Positions 1-8,748 of a stretch of DNA of 64,000 nt are shown here, piece by piece; position 1 is the first letter of the stretch; every line of letters begins with the position of its first letter. The DNA is from Spirosoma arboris (GTDB taxonomy: Bacteria; Bacteroidota; Bacteroidia; Cytophagales; Spirosomataceae). The notes below the pieces were generated by a model that was not told the DNA's origin, did no database searches, and was given only the letters and a program-made list of their open reading frames with translations. A program made the position numbers and the translations under genes. The stretch lies in contig NZ_WPIN01000008.1 in assembly GCF_009754945.1 (NCBI RefSeq), positions 62,001 through 126,000 on the forward strand. The letters are read 5' to 3'.

Positions 1-1491
1 TTTTAAAACTTTAACGGGCTGGAAAGACGACAGATAAAAAGCTGGATAAAGGCCTGCCAGAAAACCCGTTAACGTAATGAATACAAGAGAAATAAGCCAG
101 AAGACGGGATTAGTAAAAGGTAAGGACATATCCTTGTCTGCCAGTTCATTGAACCAGGAAAGCGACGTTACAACGAGTATTACAGACAGAATAAATGCGA
201 GGACAACCACTAAAAATGATTCGCTCATAAACTGGTTGACGAGCTGCCATTTTATGGACCCAATGGCTTTCCGAATCCCAACTTCTTTGGCTCGTTTTTC
301 ACTACGTGCCGTGCTTAAATTCATGAAATTGATGCACGCCAGCAGCAACACAAATACGCCGATGATACCGAATAGCCAAACGAATGTAATACGACCGGCA
401 GCGGGTTTACCATCCACAAACTCTGAATATAAATGCCAGGTGCTCATGGGAACCAGCTGAACAAATGGTTTATATTTTTGCATTTCTTTTAAAAAACTGG
501 ATGGTAAATTTTTGTAATGAAAATCCTTAATACCTGCGTCGGCGGTCGCCATGGTTACCGTTGGCTGCAACTGGACATAGATATTAAATGAGCGATTGTT
601 CCATTCATTTTCGCACTGTTTTATCCACTCATTGGAGGCAACCCAAAGAGGCCAGGGAGAGAAAAATTGCACTTCGCCAAACCGGGCATTCTTCGGTATA
701 TCCTGATAAACGCCCGTTACTTTTACATCAATTCGATTGTCAATTTTTAAGGATTTGTTTATCGGGTCATCGGTACCGAAAATAGCCTCGGCCGTTGATT
801 TTGACAGAATGATGGAGTGCATGTCGCTTAAGCTCGAATAGCTTCCTTTTAGCATGTTTAGCGAAAGCATTTCGGGCGCATCGGCTTCAATAAATTCCCC
901 CGTTTTCTGAAAATTCTTATCACCAACTTTTAACGTATAACCGCTTACCCACCAGGCCATCAATACGTGTTTGAAATAGTGTTTGTATTTCGTTCTAAGA
1001 ATGGCTCCCATAGGAAATTGCAATGAAACAGACCCTCCAATTTTACTCGTTTGCGGGTCTGTTCCACCACTCCATACCTGAGCGATGTTGTCGTAATTTT
1101 TGTGGTATTTATCGTAGGATAATTCATCCCACAACCAAAGCCCAATCAGCATCGCTACGGCCATGCCGACCGCCAGCCCACCGATGTTAATGACGGAATA
1201 CGCCTTGTTTTTGACCAGGTTTCGAAAGGCGATTTTGAGATAATTTCGTAGCATAACCGTATTTGTTGGGGTAGGGTAGTTATTGAAGCTTCCAGTTACG
1301 GATTCGCGCTTCATTGCAAATGGTTTTATGAATCCTAGAACATCTCGCCAGTACCGCCAGCGTGCCCGCCGTTCGCCAATGCGTTCCACTTGCCAGGCAA
1401 ACTCCTCGTGTAAATCGCCCTGTACTTCCTCTAGCCGGTGAGGAGCACAAACGAGTTTTAGCAGGCGGTCAGCTAAGCGGGGTGGGTTCAT
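1..1491 (-). CDS. FtsX-like ABC transporter permease with prefix domain (partial, C-terminus outside window)
   Basis: The frame is open from an ATG at 1491 to the window edge (497 codons). The N-terminus reads PRLADRLLKLVCAPHRLEE followed by VQGDLHEEF, the prefix domain shared by all large permeases here. After it come the LRNYLKIAFRNLVKNKAYS segment, the first membrane helix and a MacB-like periplasmic core. FtsX-family permeases couple ATP hydrolysis by a partner ATPase to conformational work across the inner membrane; the substrate is unknown. It is the distal gene of the operon led by the PadR gene at 4245-4589 and follows the 897-aa permease after a 63-nt gap that holds a small hairpin. 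The true end is not visible. Confidence 0.9.
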   Translation of the reverse strand, partial: MNPPRLADRLLKLVCAPHRLEEVQGDLHEEFAWQVERIGERRARWRYWRDVLGFIKPFAMKRESVTGSFNNYPTPTNTVMLRNYLKIAFRNLVKNKAYSVINIGGLAVGMAVAMLIGLWLWDELSYDKYHKNYDNIAQVWSGGTDPQTSKIGGSVSLQFPMGAILRTKYKHYFKHVLMAWWVSGYTLKVGDKNFQKTGEFIEADAPEMLSLNMLKGSYSSLSDMHSIILSKSTAEAIFGTDDPINKSLKIDNRIDVKVTGVYQDIPKNARFGEVQFFSPWPLWVASNEWIKQCENEWNNRSFNIYVQLQPTVTMATADAGIKDFHYKNLPSSFLKEMQKYKPFVQLVPMSTWHLYSEFVDGKPAAGRITFVWLFGIIGVFVLLLACINFMNLSTARSEKRAKEVGIRKAIGSIKWQLVNQFMSESFLVVVLAFILSVILVVTSLSWFNELADKDMSLPFTNPVFWLISLVFITLTGFLAGLYPAFYLSSFQPVKVLK

Positions 1492-1510
1492 GGCCTTGAG
1501 CTTGGAGCGC

Positions 1511-1551
1511 GGTGCAGGGTAAAGAGTACGTTGTAGGAACCGCCCTGCACC
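1511..1551. repeat. Small intergenic hairpin of GGAGCNN/GGTGCNN units
   Basis: Between two permease genes, GGTGCAGGG (1511-1519) pairs with CCCTGCACC (1543-1551). The left side reads as 7-nt steps beginning GGAGC and GGTGC. The same unit family occurs at three other boundaries of permease genes in this window. Confidence 0.6.
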
Positions 1552-1554
1552 ATG

Positions 1555-4248
1555 CTATTCAGAACGTAGTGAGGTAACTGGGTTCATTAATGCTGCTTTC
1601 ACACTTTGGAAACTGACCGTGAACAGGGCTATAAAAAGGGAAAGTAGACCAGCTATGGCAAACATCCACCAGCTTACAGGCACCCTATACGCAAACCCTT
1701 GTAGCCACTGGTTCGTAGACCACCAGGCAATAGGTGTTGCGATAACAAAAGCGACCATCACTAATTTTAAAAAGTCTTTCGATAAAAGCTGTATGATTCC
1801 CGATACGCTGGCACCCAACGCTTTACGTATGCCTATTTCCTTACTTCGCTGTTCGGCGTCAAAGGCTGCCAGTCCAAATAAACCAAGGCAGGAGATCAGG
1901 ATGGCCATAAGTGTAAATGAATTGACAATGCGACCGAGGGTGCTTTCAGCTTCATACTGCTTTTGCACATCATCGTCCATGAAGGCGTAATCAAACGGGG
2001 TATTCACAAAATCTTTTTGCCAGATGGTTTCTAGTTTATCCAGTAAGGCAGTATAGTTTTTGCTGGCGGCACTCACAATGAGTTTAGAACCTGTATCTGG
2101 CGAATACGTGAGGAACAGGGGCTTTACTTCATCACGTAGCGAGCTGAAGTTATAATTTTTCATGACCCCAATGATGTCAAAGTTCATGGGAGAACCGTCA
2201 CCTCTCTGAGAATAAACCCGTGTGCCTGGTGCAGACGCTACCGTTAAGTTTAAGGATTTGGCAAGTGATTCATTGATAATTATTTTCCCTGAATCAGACG
2301 GTCTGAAATCCCGACCACTGGCCAGCCGAATACCCGTTGCGTTCATGAACTGTTCATCGGCCTCTATGAAGCTGGCGTCAGGTGCAGTGGTCATATTTCC
2401 GCCAGCCCGGAAAAGGTGCATATCGTAAAGGACCATTTGCCCAGGAGAATTATTTGCTCTACTAACCGTTTTAACCTCCGCTAAAGCGCGGATATCGGCC
2501 ATAAAGCCCGGCAGTTTAGCGACTGCTTCGCCGGTATGAAAGGAAAAAATAAGCTTCTGGTCTTTGTCGAAACCCAGGTCTTTATTTTTGATAAAACTCA
2601 ACTGGCTGTAAATAATAATGATGCCGGTAATCAGCACAATTGATAAGACAAACTGAAATACAACCAGCGACCGGCGGATGCCTGCTGCGGAAATATGATT
2701 CGTGAAATTTCCCTTGATAACTTTTATCGCCTGGAATCCAGAGAGGTAAAAAGCGGGATAGCTGCCAGCCAGTAAGCCAGTGATCATAACCAGACTGGCC
2801 AGTACCACCCAGAGCCTGTAATCGGTTAAAAAGGTTAAGCTTATGTCGGCTGCGGTAAGTTGATTCAGATAGGGGAGTAGTATAATCAGCAAAGGCAAGG
2901 CGATGCATACGCCGATAAATGACAACAGGAGTGATTCGCCTAAAAATTGACGAATGAGATCTGTGCGTTCGGCTCCGGTAACCTTTCGAACGCCCACTTC
3001 CTTGGCTCTTTTTGACGCCCTCGCTGTGGAGAGATTCATAAAGTTGATACAGGCTATAACCTGTATGAGTCCAGCAATGAGTAATAAAATGTACAGGAAC
3101 GATGGGCTAACCGGTTTGGTCAATTCGACGCCTTTATAGCCGGGTGACGTATGAATAGACCGTACTGGCTCCAGGTGCAAGTCTTTGGTCATACCCTGAC
3201 TTTTCAATTGTTCGTCTCCATACTTTTTCAAAAAGGCAGGTAGCTTTTTGTCCAGAGCAGCCACATTGGTTTTCGGCTGAAGCTTTACGTAGGAAATAAC
3301 GAAGTTGGCGCCGGACCAGGAATTATTATGAAGGGCAAAATCACCGAAACCCCCGCTGTTCATCGACATAAACAGGTTGGCTTGGATGTGCGATTTTCCC
3401 AGACTTTCATCTACAACTCCTGATACGGTAAAATCGTGTTTGCCGTTTGTATTGTCTATCGTAATGACTTTGCCCAGCGGATTTTCCAACCCAAACAATT
3501 TATCGGCAGTAGATTTTAACAGCACTACAGTATACGGAGCAGACAAAGCTGTTTTAGGATTACCATACTCGAAGTGGAAATTGAATAGATCGAACAAGGT
3601 AGAGTCGGCAAAAACCGCGTCTTTTTCATAGAGTGCTTTATCCTGATAGCGTAACAAATGATGATCGATACCAAGGTCTGGCACGATGCGCGTATATTGG
3701 GCTACTTCCGCAAAATCATTTTTCATCGCTGGCGCAACAGGTGCCGTAACCGTAGCCCAATTCCCTTTATCGCCCTGAATCGTCCATAGCGTTGTAATCC
3801 GATAAATGTCGTTTACATCCAGATGTTGCTTATCATAACTATACTGATCCTGAACATACAGGACAATATACAGGCAGCACAACGTCCCCACTGCCAACCC
3901 AATAATGTTGGTAGACGAGTAAACCTTATTCTTGACCAGATTTCGAAAGGCGATTTTGAAATAGTTTCGTAGCATAGCCGGGTTTATTGAATTGGCGTAC
4001 TGATTGTGATGGTATGTGGATCTCCAGTAGGGCATTTCAGCCATTTGTTTTCTCTTAATCGACAAGGGCTTGACGAACCCCAGTACATCTCGCCAGTATC
4101 GCCAGCGTGCACGCTTTTCGCCAATACGTTCCACTTGCCAGGCAAACTCCTCGTGCAAATCTCCCTGTACTTCCTCCAGTCGGTGAGGAGCGCAGACGAG
4201 TTTTAGCAGGCGGTCGGCCCAGCGGGGTGGACTGACGGGCGATTTCAT
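1555..4248 (-). CDS. FtsX-like ABC transporter permease with prefix domain, 897 aa
   Basis: Inner-membrane permease of the MacB/FtsX type. Residues 1-70 form the soluble prefix domain (RWADRLLKLVCAPHRLEEV). A first helix follows LRNYFKIAFRNLVKNKVYS, then a periplasmic MacB-like core. The first FtsX block begins near CINFMNLSTARASKRAKEV, a second periplasmic region follows, and the C-terminal FtsX block begins near EQRSKEIGIRKALGASV and ends NPVTSLRSE. No ATP-binding domain is present, so an ATPase encoded elsewhere is needed. The ATG shares an ATGA overlap with the PadR stop codon, which indicates translational coupling. The substrate is not predictable from sequence. Confidence 0.92.
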   Translation of the reverse strand: MKSPVSPPRWADRLLKLVCAPHRLEEVQGDLHEEFAWQVERIGEKRARWRYWRDVLGFVKPLSIKRKQMAEMPYWRSTYHHNQYANSINPAMLRNYFKIAFRNLVKNKVYSSTNIIGLAVGTLCCLYIVLYVQDQYSYDKQHLDVNDIYRITTLWTIQGDKGNWATVTAPVAPAMKNDFAEVAQYTRIVPDLGIDHHLLRYQDKALYEKDAVFADSTLFDLFNFHFEYGNPKTALSAPYTVVLLKSTADKLFGLENPLGKVITIDNTNGKHDFTVSGVVDESLGKSHIQANLFMSMNSGGFGDFALHNNSWSGANFVISYVKLQPKTNVAALDKKLPAFLKKYGDEQLKSQGMTKDLHLEPVRSIHTSPGYKGVELTKPVSPSFLYILLLIAGLIQVIACINFMNLSTARASKRAKEVGVRKVTGAERTDLIRQFLGESLLLSFIGVCIALPLLIILLPYLNQLTAADISLTFLTDYRLWVVLASLVMITGLLAGSYPAFYLSGFQAIKVIKGNFTNHISAAGIRRSLVVFQFVLSIVLITGIIIIYSQLSFIKNKDLGFDKDQKLIFSFHTGEAVAKLPGFMADIRALAEVKTVSRANNSPGQMVLYDMHLFRAGGNMTTAPDASFIEADEQFMNATGIRLASGRDFRPSDSGKIIINESLAKSLNLTVASAPGTRVYSQRGDGSPMNFDIIGVMKNYNFSSLRDEVKPLFLTYSPDTGSKLIVSAASKNYTALLDKLETIWQKDFVNTPFDYAFMDDDVQKQYEAESTLGRIVNSFTLMAILISCLGLFGLAAFDAEQRSKEIGIRKALGASVSGIIQLLSKDFLKLVMVAFVIATPIAWWSTNQWLQGFAYRVPVSWWMFAIAGLLSLFIALFTVSFQSVKAALMNPVTSLRSE

Positions 4249-4589
4249 AAGCTAATGGCCGGATTGAATGGGTCTGGCATCCGGGTCCATAAATTCACCC
4301 GCACATCCTGAATTTCCTGCAACGTCCGTCGGCCATAGGCAGTTACGGTAAACAGCCGCTTCCTGCGACCTCCTCGTTCGGCAGTAGGCTCGCCCATTTC
4401 GGATTTTACCATGCCTTTGTCTTCCAGCCGTTGCAAGGCCGCGTGAATCTGGTTCAGACGAACTGAGCGTCCCGTTTGCTCAATGATCTCGTGCGTGAGC
4501 GCTACGCCATACGCCTGCCCTTCCATCACAGCAACGGTTAGCAGCACGATCTCTTCGAACTCGCCCAAATAGCTTCGTTTCATGGCCAT
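4245..4589 (-). CDS. PadR-family transcriptional regulator
   Basis: A 114-aa winged-helix protein of the small PadR type (GEFEEIVLLTVAVMEGQAYG, then the basic wing AERGGRRKRLFTVTAYGRR). Such regulators usually repress the membrane-transport genes beside them. Translation may start at 4589 (MAMKRS) or at 4583 (MKRSYLGEF); the paralogue at 22287 begins MKRTYLGEF, which favours 4583. Its stop overlaps the start of the permease gene by four bases. Upstream lie a conserved CAAATGCTTTGCCA element and two TGTCCG-type dyads that also precede the second PadR gene. Confidence 0.9.
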   Translation of the reverse strand: MAMKRSYLGEFEEIVLLTVAVMEGQAYGVALTHEIIEQTGRSVRLNQIHAALQRLEDKGMVKSEMGEPTAERGGRRKRLFTVTAYGRRTLQEIQDVRVNLWTRMPDPFNPAISL

Positions 4590-4612
4590 TAATTAGTTCT
4601 ATGTTTGCTGAG

Positions 4613-4626
4613 CAAATGCTTTGCCA
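4613..4626 (-). promoter_or_regulatory. Conserved TGGCAAAGCATTTG box upstream of PadR gene
   Basis: The 14-mer (minus strand TGGCAAAGCATTTG) recurs exactly at 22657-22670, also 25-45 nt upstream of a PadR start. It probably belongs to the promoter or leader of the permease operons. The role is inferred from conservation and position only. Confidence 0.5.
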
Positions 4627-4689
4627 GATTGAGAAATAGCCTTTCTGGCTTTGTAAGGGCACTTTTTAAGGCGATGCGTGAGGATTTGT

Positions 4690-4726
4690 TGTCCGCTTTC
4701 GGACAGAGAGCGTACGGTTTGGGACA
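4690..4726 (-). promoter_or_regulatory. Paired TGTCCG-N4-CGGACA dyads, candidate PadR operator
   Basis: TGTCCGCTTTCGGACA at 4690-4705 is a perfect 6-bp dyad with a 4-nt centre. A weaker relative, read on the minus strand as TGTCCCAAACCGTACG, lies at 4711-4726. The centres are 21 bp apart, two helical turns. The second PadR operon has the same arrangement, roughly 100 bp ahead of its start codon. Confidence 0.5.
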
Positions 4727-4754
4727 AGGGTGCTAGAGTGGCTATTGGCCATTT

Positions 4755-4852
4755 CCCCTCACCCCCAACCCCTCTCCCATCTTGGGAGAGGGGAGAATGC
4801 TCGACTATTTTTAGCCCCTCTCCTGTTTTGGGAGAGGGGTTGGGGTGAGTGG
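4755..4852. repeat. Intergenic inverted repeat of the CCCTCACCCCAACCCCTCTCCC family
   Basis: A nested inverted repeat built from CCCCTCACCCCCAACCCC and its complement, with inner stems CCTCTCCC/GGGAGAGG on both sides. Related single copies occur at 7636-7673 and, degenerate, at 62994-63033. It occupies part of the 413-nt gene-free stretch 4590-5002 between the divergent PadR and peptidase genes. Apart from the PadR-side sites listed separately I see nothing else in that stretch. Confidence 0.7.
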
Positions 4853-5002
4853 AAATAATCACTTCAATCCCCAATTCTACAGTTCAGGCGCTGTTTTTAC
4901 CAGTTAAGCACTACTCACCTTTCCTGCCGGTTGATGCGGGAAGACCTTTGTTGTGTCAATAGTCAAACGTTCCTCTTTTTTTACTAAAGCACAACAACTA
5001 CA

Positions 5003-6700
5003 ATGAACATGAAAGGAATGATTCTTACTGCTTGTATAGCAAGTCTGCTATTGGGCTGTAAGAACGAAGAAAACAAAGTGCCTGCCCCAGATCAGGGCAA
5101 TCCCAGCCAGCTACCGTACTCGCTCGGTGGTATCGGTAATGAAAGCCTGGCGGACGTACCCGTTTCAACTAAGTTTGGGTATGCTTCGGCCGATAACCTG
5201 CCTACTTCGGTGGATTTAACACCTAATCTGCCGCCGGTTGGTGATCAGGGTAGTTACGGCACCTGCGTGTCCTGGTCAGTTGGCTACTACGCAAAAACCG
5301 CCATTGAAGGGATTGCCAAAGGATACACGACTTCGCAGTTGACAAACGCTGCGTATCAAATTAGTCCCCGTGACTTATTTACTGCCATTCCAGAGGGGTC
5401 GCAAAAAGGGAAAAACTGTAATGGAAGTACCCTGTCGGCAAATCTGGATGTGCTGCAACAGCGGGGAGCTGCTACGCTGGGCGTGGTTCCTTACAGCAAT
5501 TTAGGCGATTGTAGCAAGGCAAGCGCATCGGCCAGTTGGGATACCGAAGCCGCTAAACATAAAATAAAAAGCTACCGCATCATTGATCCTACAGTCTTGA
5601 GTGTCAAGCAGCAACTAGCTAGTAAACTGCCGGTTATGATTCTGGCAAAGTTGTCGGACAACTTTATGTCCTGGAACAGTGATAACGTGCTTTCGTCGAA
5701 TACAACCTATAATCAGGTTGGTAAGGATGCTTACCACGGCTTGTCAATTGTTGGGTACGACGATAAAAAAGGAGCCAATGGTGCGTTCAAAATTGTCAAT
5801 TCCTGGAGCGCAAGCTGGGGGAGCAAGGGTTTCATCTGGGTTGATTACAATTTCCTGATCAATACGTTTGTTACCGATGATGGTCTGGGCAACAAAGCGC
5901 TGATGGTGATGAGCGAAAGCGCCACGAAGCCGCAGGATGATACCAATCCAACTCCACAGCCTACACCAACCACAAACGGCGTCGATCTGGTGGCCTGGGT
6001 AAATGAGGATTTCTCGGATTATGTAAGTACGGGTTCTTCGACTGCCCGCGCCCTGGACTTTAATATTTATAACGATGGGAATGCCGACGCGAAGCCGCAA
6101 ACGCCCTGGACAGCCTACTACATTTACTATAACGCTCGTAATGCAAACGACTATGGCGTCCTGTTCCACCACACATATACAACCAAAAATCTGGCTTCAG
6201 GCAAATACACCTGCGATGGTGGTAACTGCAATCTGAATTTGCCTATACCGGCTGGTAGTAGCCTCTCGGAGCAGCTTTTCGGTAACGACGAAGGCGTACA
6301 GGTGAGTTATTCAGTGCCCTCTTCGCTGAATGGTTCGTATTATCTGGTGTTGATCGTGGATGCTGATGGTGCCTTCAATGAAGCTGATGAGGATGATAAT
6401 TTCTTCTACACGACAGATCGGCCTATCAAATTCAAAAGTGGCTATGCTGCTCGAATGGCCAATGGAGCCGAAACAGGTGTAGCTTTTTCATTCAAAAATC
6501 AGACGACCGTCAAAAGTCCTGAGAAATCGCGCCGGCAATTTAATTCGGCTATTAAGACAGATAACCTGAACGCGTACTCGCCACAAGAAATCTTCAGCTT
6601 CATTCGTCAACAGAAAAAGAGCGGTGCTTTTGCTCAAAAACTTCGGGAACATGATCGCCAAAGCGCAACCCAATCGATCCGGCCAGCTACTAGTAAGTAA
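5003..6700 (+). CDS. Papain-like (C1A) cysteine peptidase lipoprotein with C-terminal CARDB-like domain
   Basis: A 565-aa protein with a lipoprotein signal (SLLLGC, Cys19). The peptidase core shows the papain triad: oxyanion Gln82 and Cys88 in GDQGSYGTCVSW, His245 in YHGLSIVGYD, and Asn266 in VNSWSASWGSKGF. From about residue 310, after a Thr/Pro-rich linker, a beta-rich CARDB-like segment (VDLVAWVNEDF ... LIVDADGAFNEADEDDNFF) probably mediates binding. It likely acts as a cell-surface or periplasmic peptidase. The last 50 nt overlap the next lipoprotein gene, so the two are probably co-expressed. The C-terminal roughly 80 residues are low-complexity and unassigned. Confidence 0.88.
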   Translation: MNMKGMILTACIASLLLGCKNEENKVPAPDQGNPSQLPYSLGGIGNESLADVPVSTKFGYASADNLPTSVDLTPNLPPVGDQGSYGTCVSWSVGYYAKTAIEGIAKGYTTSQLTNAAYQISPRDLFTAIPEGSQKGKNCNGSTLSANLDVLQQRGAATLGVVPYSNLGDCSKASASASWDTEAAKHKIKSYRIIDPTVLSVKQQLASKLPVMILAKLSDNFMSWNSDNVLSSNTTYNQVGKDAYHGLSIVGYDDKKGANGAFKIVNSWSASWGSKGFIWVDYNFLINTFVTDDGLGNKALMVMSESATKPQDDTNPTPQPTPTTNGVDLVAWVNEDFSDYVSTGSSTARALDFNIYNDGNADAKPQTPWTAYYIYYNARNANDYGVLFHHTYTTKNLASGKYTCDGGNCNLNLPIPAGSSLSEQLFGNDEGVQVSYSVPSSLNGSYYLVLIVDADGAFNEADEDDNFFYTTDRPIKFKSGYAARMANGAETGVAFSFKNQTTVKSPEKSRRQFNSAIKTDNLNAYSPQEIFSFIRQQKKSGAFAQKLREHDRQSATQSIRPATSK

Positions 6701-7625
6701 GCTACTGGCGATCTTACTGATTGGCCTTAGTTGCGTAGCCTGCACGGCAACCGCAACGTCCAGCACGAAAAACGTATCGGCTGCCAGTATCCTGGAGAAG
6801 CTCAAAAAACAGGAGCCGATTCTGCTGGAAAACCGGACGATTGAGGGCGATCTGGATTTTACGACACTAGCGACCTATCCCGAAACGGAAACGGTTCGTA
6901 AAGCGGTGATCGAGTCGCCTGTCTTCTTCAAGAACTGCGTGTTTACAGGTAAGGTATTGGGATTCAGTCAGCGAGAGAGACAAACTACCTTGTGCGAATT
7001 CCGGAAAAACCTGTCTTTCGTGGACTGTAAATTCAATGATGTGGCTAATTTTCAGTCGGTTTCGGTAGCGGGGATCAGTTGTTTTTCCAAAAGTCAGTTT
7101 AACCGAATCGCTTCTTTTGAAGGTGCCCGTTTTGGGTCGGAAGCGTATTTCGACAATATACTGTTTGCTCAGGAAGCGCATTTTCAGACCACTTATTTTG
7201 GGAAGATGGCCAGTTTCTGGAAATCAACCTGGGCCGCGACAAGCTATTTTCAGGGAGCTATTTTTAATGGCGATGCACAATTCAATCTGGCTGATTTCAG
7301 AGCTAACCTCGATTTCTCGTTATGCACCTCATACGGCTTGCTCAATTTCACCTATGCGAAGTTTACTGGGCGCAGTATTTTCGATAATTGCCGCTTTAAA
7401 AATGCCGTCGATTTTAATAGCACAACGCTGAAAGAAGCCAGCTTTCAGGAAGCATTCTTCGACACGAAAGCATCGTTCGTTAGCGTCAAAAGTGAGTCAA
7501 TTTCCTTCGAAAATGCGTTTTTTCTTTCCCTAAAACCAACGTTGGAGTTCAGCAGTCCACAACCCGCTACGCTAACCATGATAGGTTCCCGGGTGGCTGC
7601 GTCTGGTACGGTTCGGATTGAGTAG
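6651..7625 (+). CDS. Pentapeptide-repeat-like lipoprotein
   Basis: 324 aa from the ATG at 6651; a GTG at 6624 in the same frame is an alternative. The N-terminus has a hydrophobic segment ending in LSCVAC, a lipobox-like site. From about residue 80 onward the protein is dominated by five-residue periodicity with aromatic or small residues (CKFNDVANF, ASFEGARF, AYFDNILF, AQFNLADF), as in right-handed quadrilateral beta-helices of the pentapeptide-repeat superfamily. No catalytic motif is visible; a structural or binding role at the envelope is likely. It overlaps the 3' end of the cysteine peptidase gene in another frame. Confidence 0.78.
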   Translation: MIAKAQPNRSGQLLVSKLLAILLIGLSCVACTATATSSTKNVSAASILEKLKKQEPILLENRTIEGDLDFTTLATYPETETVRKAVIESPVFFKNCVFTGKVLGFSQRERQTTLCEFRKNLSFVDCKFNDVANFQSVSVAGISCFSKSQFNRIASFEGARFGSEAYFDNILFAQEAHFQTTYFGKMASFWKSTWAATSYFQGAIFNGDAQFNLADFRANLDFSLCTSYGLLNFTYAKFTGRSIFDNCRFKNAVDFNSTTLKEASFQEAFFDTKASFVSVKSESISFENAFFLSLKPTLEFSSPQPATLTMIGSRVAASGTVRIE

Positions 7626-7635
7626 ACGGCGTTTA

Positions 7636-7673
7636 CCCTCACCCCAACCCCTCTCCCAAAACGGGAGAGGGGC
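7636..7673. repeat. CCCTCACCCC-family repeat with hairpin
   Basis: CCCTCACCCCAACCCC followed by the stem CTCTCCC/GGGAGAG (loop AAAAC), just downstream of the pentapeptide-repeat gene and followed by an A-rich run. It may double as a transcription terminator. It belongs to the same family as 4755-4852. Confidence 0.6.
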
Positions 7674-7827
7674 TAAAAAATAGGACTTAATAGTCCTGCC
7701 CTGAAAGGGACTTAGGGAGAAAATCTGAACAATGAGTTTGTTTGTTCAAATTTCTAAAACCCCTATGAGATTAGGGTAAACATACCAAGGGTTACTCTTT
7801 TTGCTTAAAACAAAGAGAAACTCTACT

Positions 7828-8682
7828 ATGAAACATTTGACAAAATTCCTGCTTTTCGGGCTGATACTTTCAGTAAGTGCCGTCCCCGTACTGGCACAGA
7901 AAGGGCCTGAAGACAAAGCGGGCTGGAAACTGGGTTCGCAGGCCTATTCGTTTCGGTTGTTCACCTTTGCCGAAGCGTTACGTAAAATTGATAGTTGCGG
8001 TCTGAAATACGTGGAGGCTTTTCCGGGACAGACCATCGGCGGTGGCGTAGAAGGGAAAATGGATTTTACGATGGATGCCGCTACTCGTCAGGCGGTTAAG
8101 AAACTGATCAAAGACAAGGGCCTGACGCTTACCGCCTATGGGGTTGTGAATCCCAAAACGGATGATGAATGGAAGACGCTGTTTGCGTTTGCAAAGGACA
8201 TGGGTATTCTGAACATCAACTCAGAGCCTACGCCTGCGCAAATGCCGCTGGTACGAAAACTGGCCGATGAGTATAAAATCAACGTCGCGCTTCATAATCA
8301 CCCCAAACCATCGCGCTACTGGCACCCCGATACGGTATTGGCAGCTATCGGTAACAGCAAATACGTGGGTTCCTGCTCCGATATTGGTCACTGGGTTCGG
8401 TCGGGACTTGATCCGGTCGAGTGTCTGAAAAAGCTGAATGGGCACGTATTGGGCATGCACTTTAAAGACGTGAAAAAAGATACACCTGATGGCAAATACC
8501 ACGATGTCGTTTGGGGAACCGGCGATTGCAAAATAGAGCAGGTTATTGCCGAGCTAAAACGCCAGCATTTTAAAGGACCAATCGATGTGGAATACGAATA
8601 TCACTGGGAAAACAACGGCCCCGAAATTGCCGAAAGCGTGAAGAACTTCCGCGAGATGTATAATCGCGTGAAGGTGCAGTAA
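7828..8682 (+). CDS. Secreted sugar phosphate isomerase/epimerase-like TIM barrel
   Basis: 284 aa from the ATG at 7828; the frame also runs from a TTG at 7801. A signal peptide (LILSVSAVPVLAQ) precedes an AP-endonuclease-2/xylose-isomerase-like barrel. Typical metal-ligand segments are visible: KYVEAFPG, NINSEP, ALHNHP, SCSDIGHW, GMHFKDV and PIDVEYEY. Family members isomerise or epimerise sugars or act on keto-glycosides, often in the periplasm of Bacteroidota. The exact substrate cannot be read from sequence. It converges with the permease gene at 8749 across a hairpin. Confidence 0.85.
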   Translation: MKHLTKFLLFGLILSVSAVPVLAQKGPEDKAGWKLGSQAYSFRLFTFAEALRKIDSCGLKYVEAFPGQTIGGGVEGKMDFTMDAATRQAVKKLIKDKGLTLTAYGVVNPKTDDEWKTLFAFAKDMGILNINSEPTPAQMPLVRKLADEYKINVALHNHPKPSRYWHPDTVLAAIGNSKYVGSCSDIGHWVRSGLDPVECLKKLNGHVLGMHFKDVKKDTPDGKYHDVVWGTGDCKIEQVIAELKRQHFKGPIDVEYEYHWENNGPEIAESVKNFREMYNRVKVQ

Positions 8683-8687
8683 ACGCA

Positions 8688-8742
8688 TGGAACATGGTGC
8701 GTGGAGCAGGGCTAGTAATTGCATCCCCTGCTCCACGCACCA
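8688..8742. terminator. Bidirectional hairpin of 7-nt GGTGC/GGAGC units
   Basis: TGGTGCGTGGAGCAGGG (8695-8711) pairs perfectly with its complement at 8726-8742. The left arm steps through TGGAACA, TGGTGCG and TGGAGCA, a 7-nt periodicity. It lies between the convergent isomerase and permease genes, so it may terminate both transcripts. Confidence 0.7.
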
Positions 8743-8748
8743 CGCATT

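Noticed and set aside
4599..4874. Leftward 91-codon frame between PadR and peptidase genes
   Set aside because: Its sequence is dictated by the CCCTCACCCC repeat and the operator region; no domain and no plausible start context.
5744..6172. Leftward 142-codon frame inside the cysteine peptidase gene
   Set aside because: Antisense to a protein with an intact catalytic triad; composition is a shadow of that gene.
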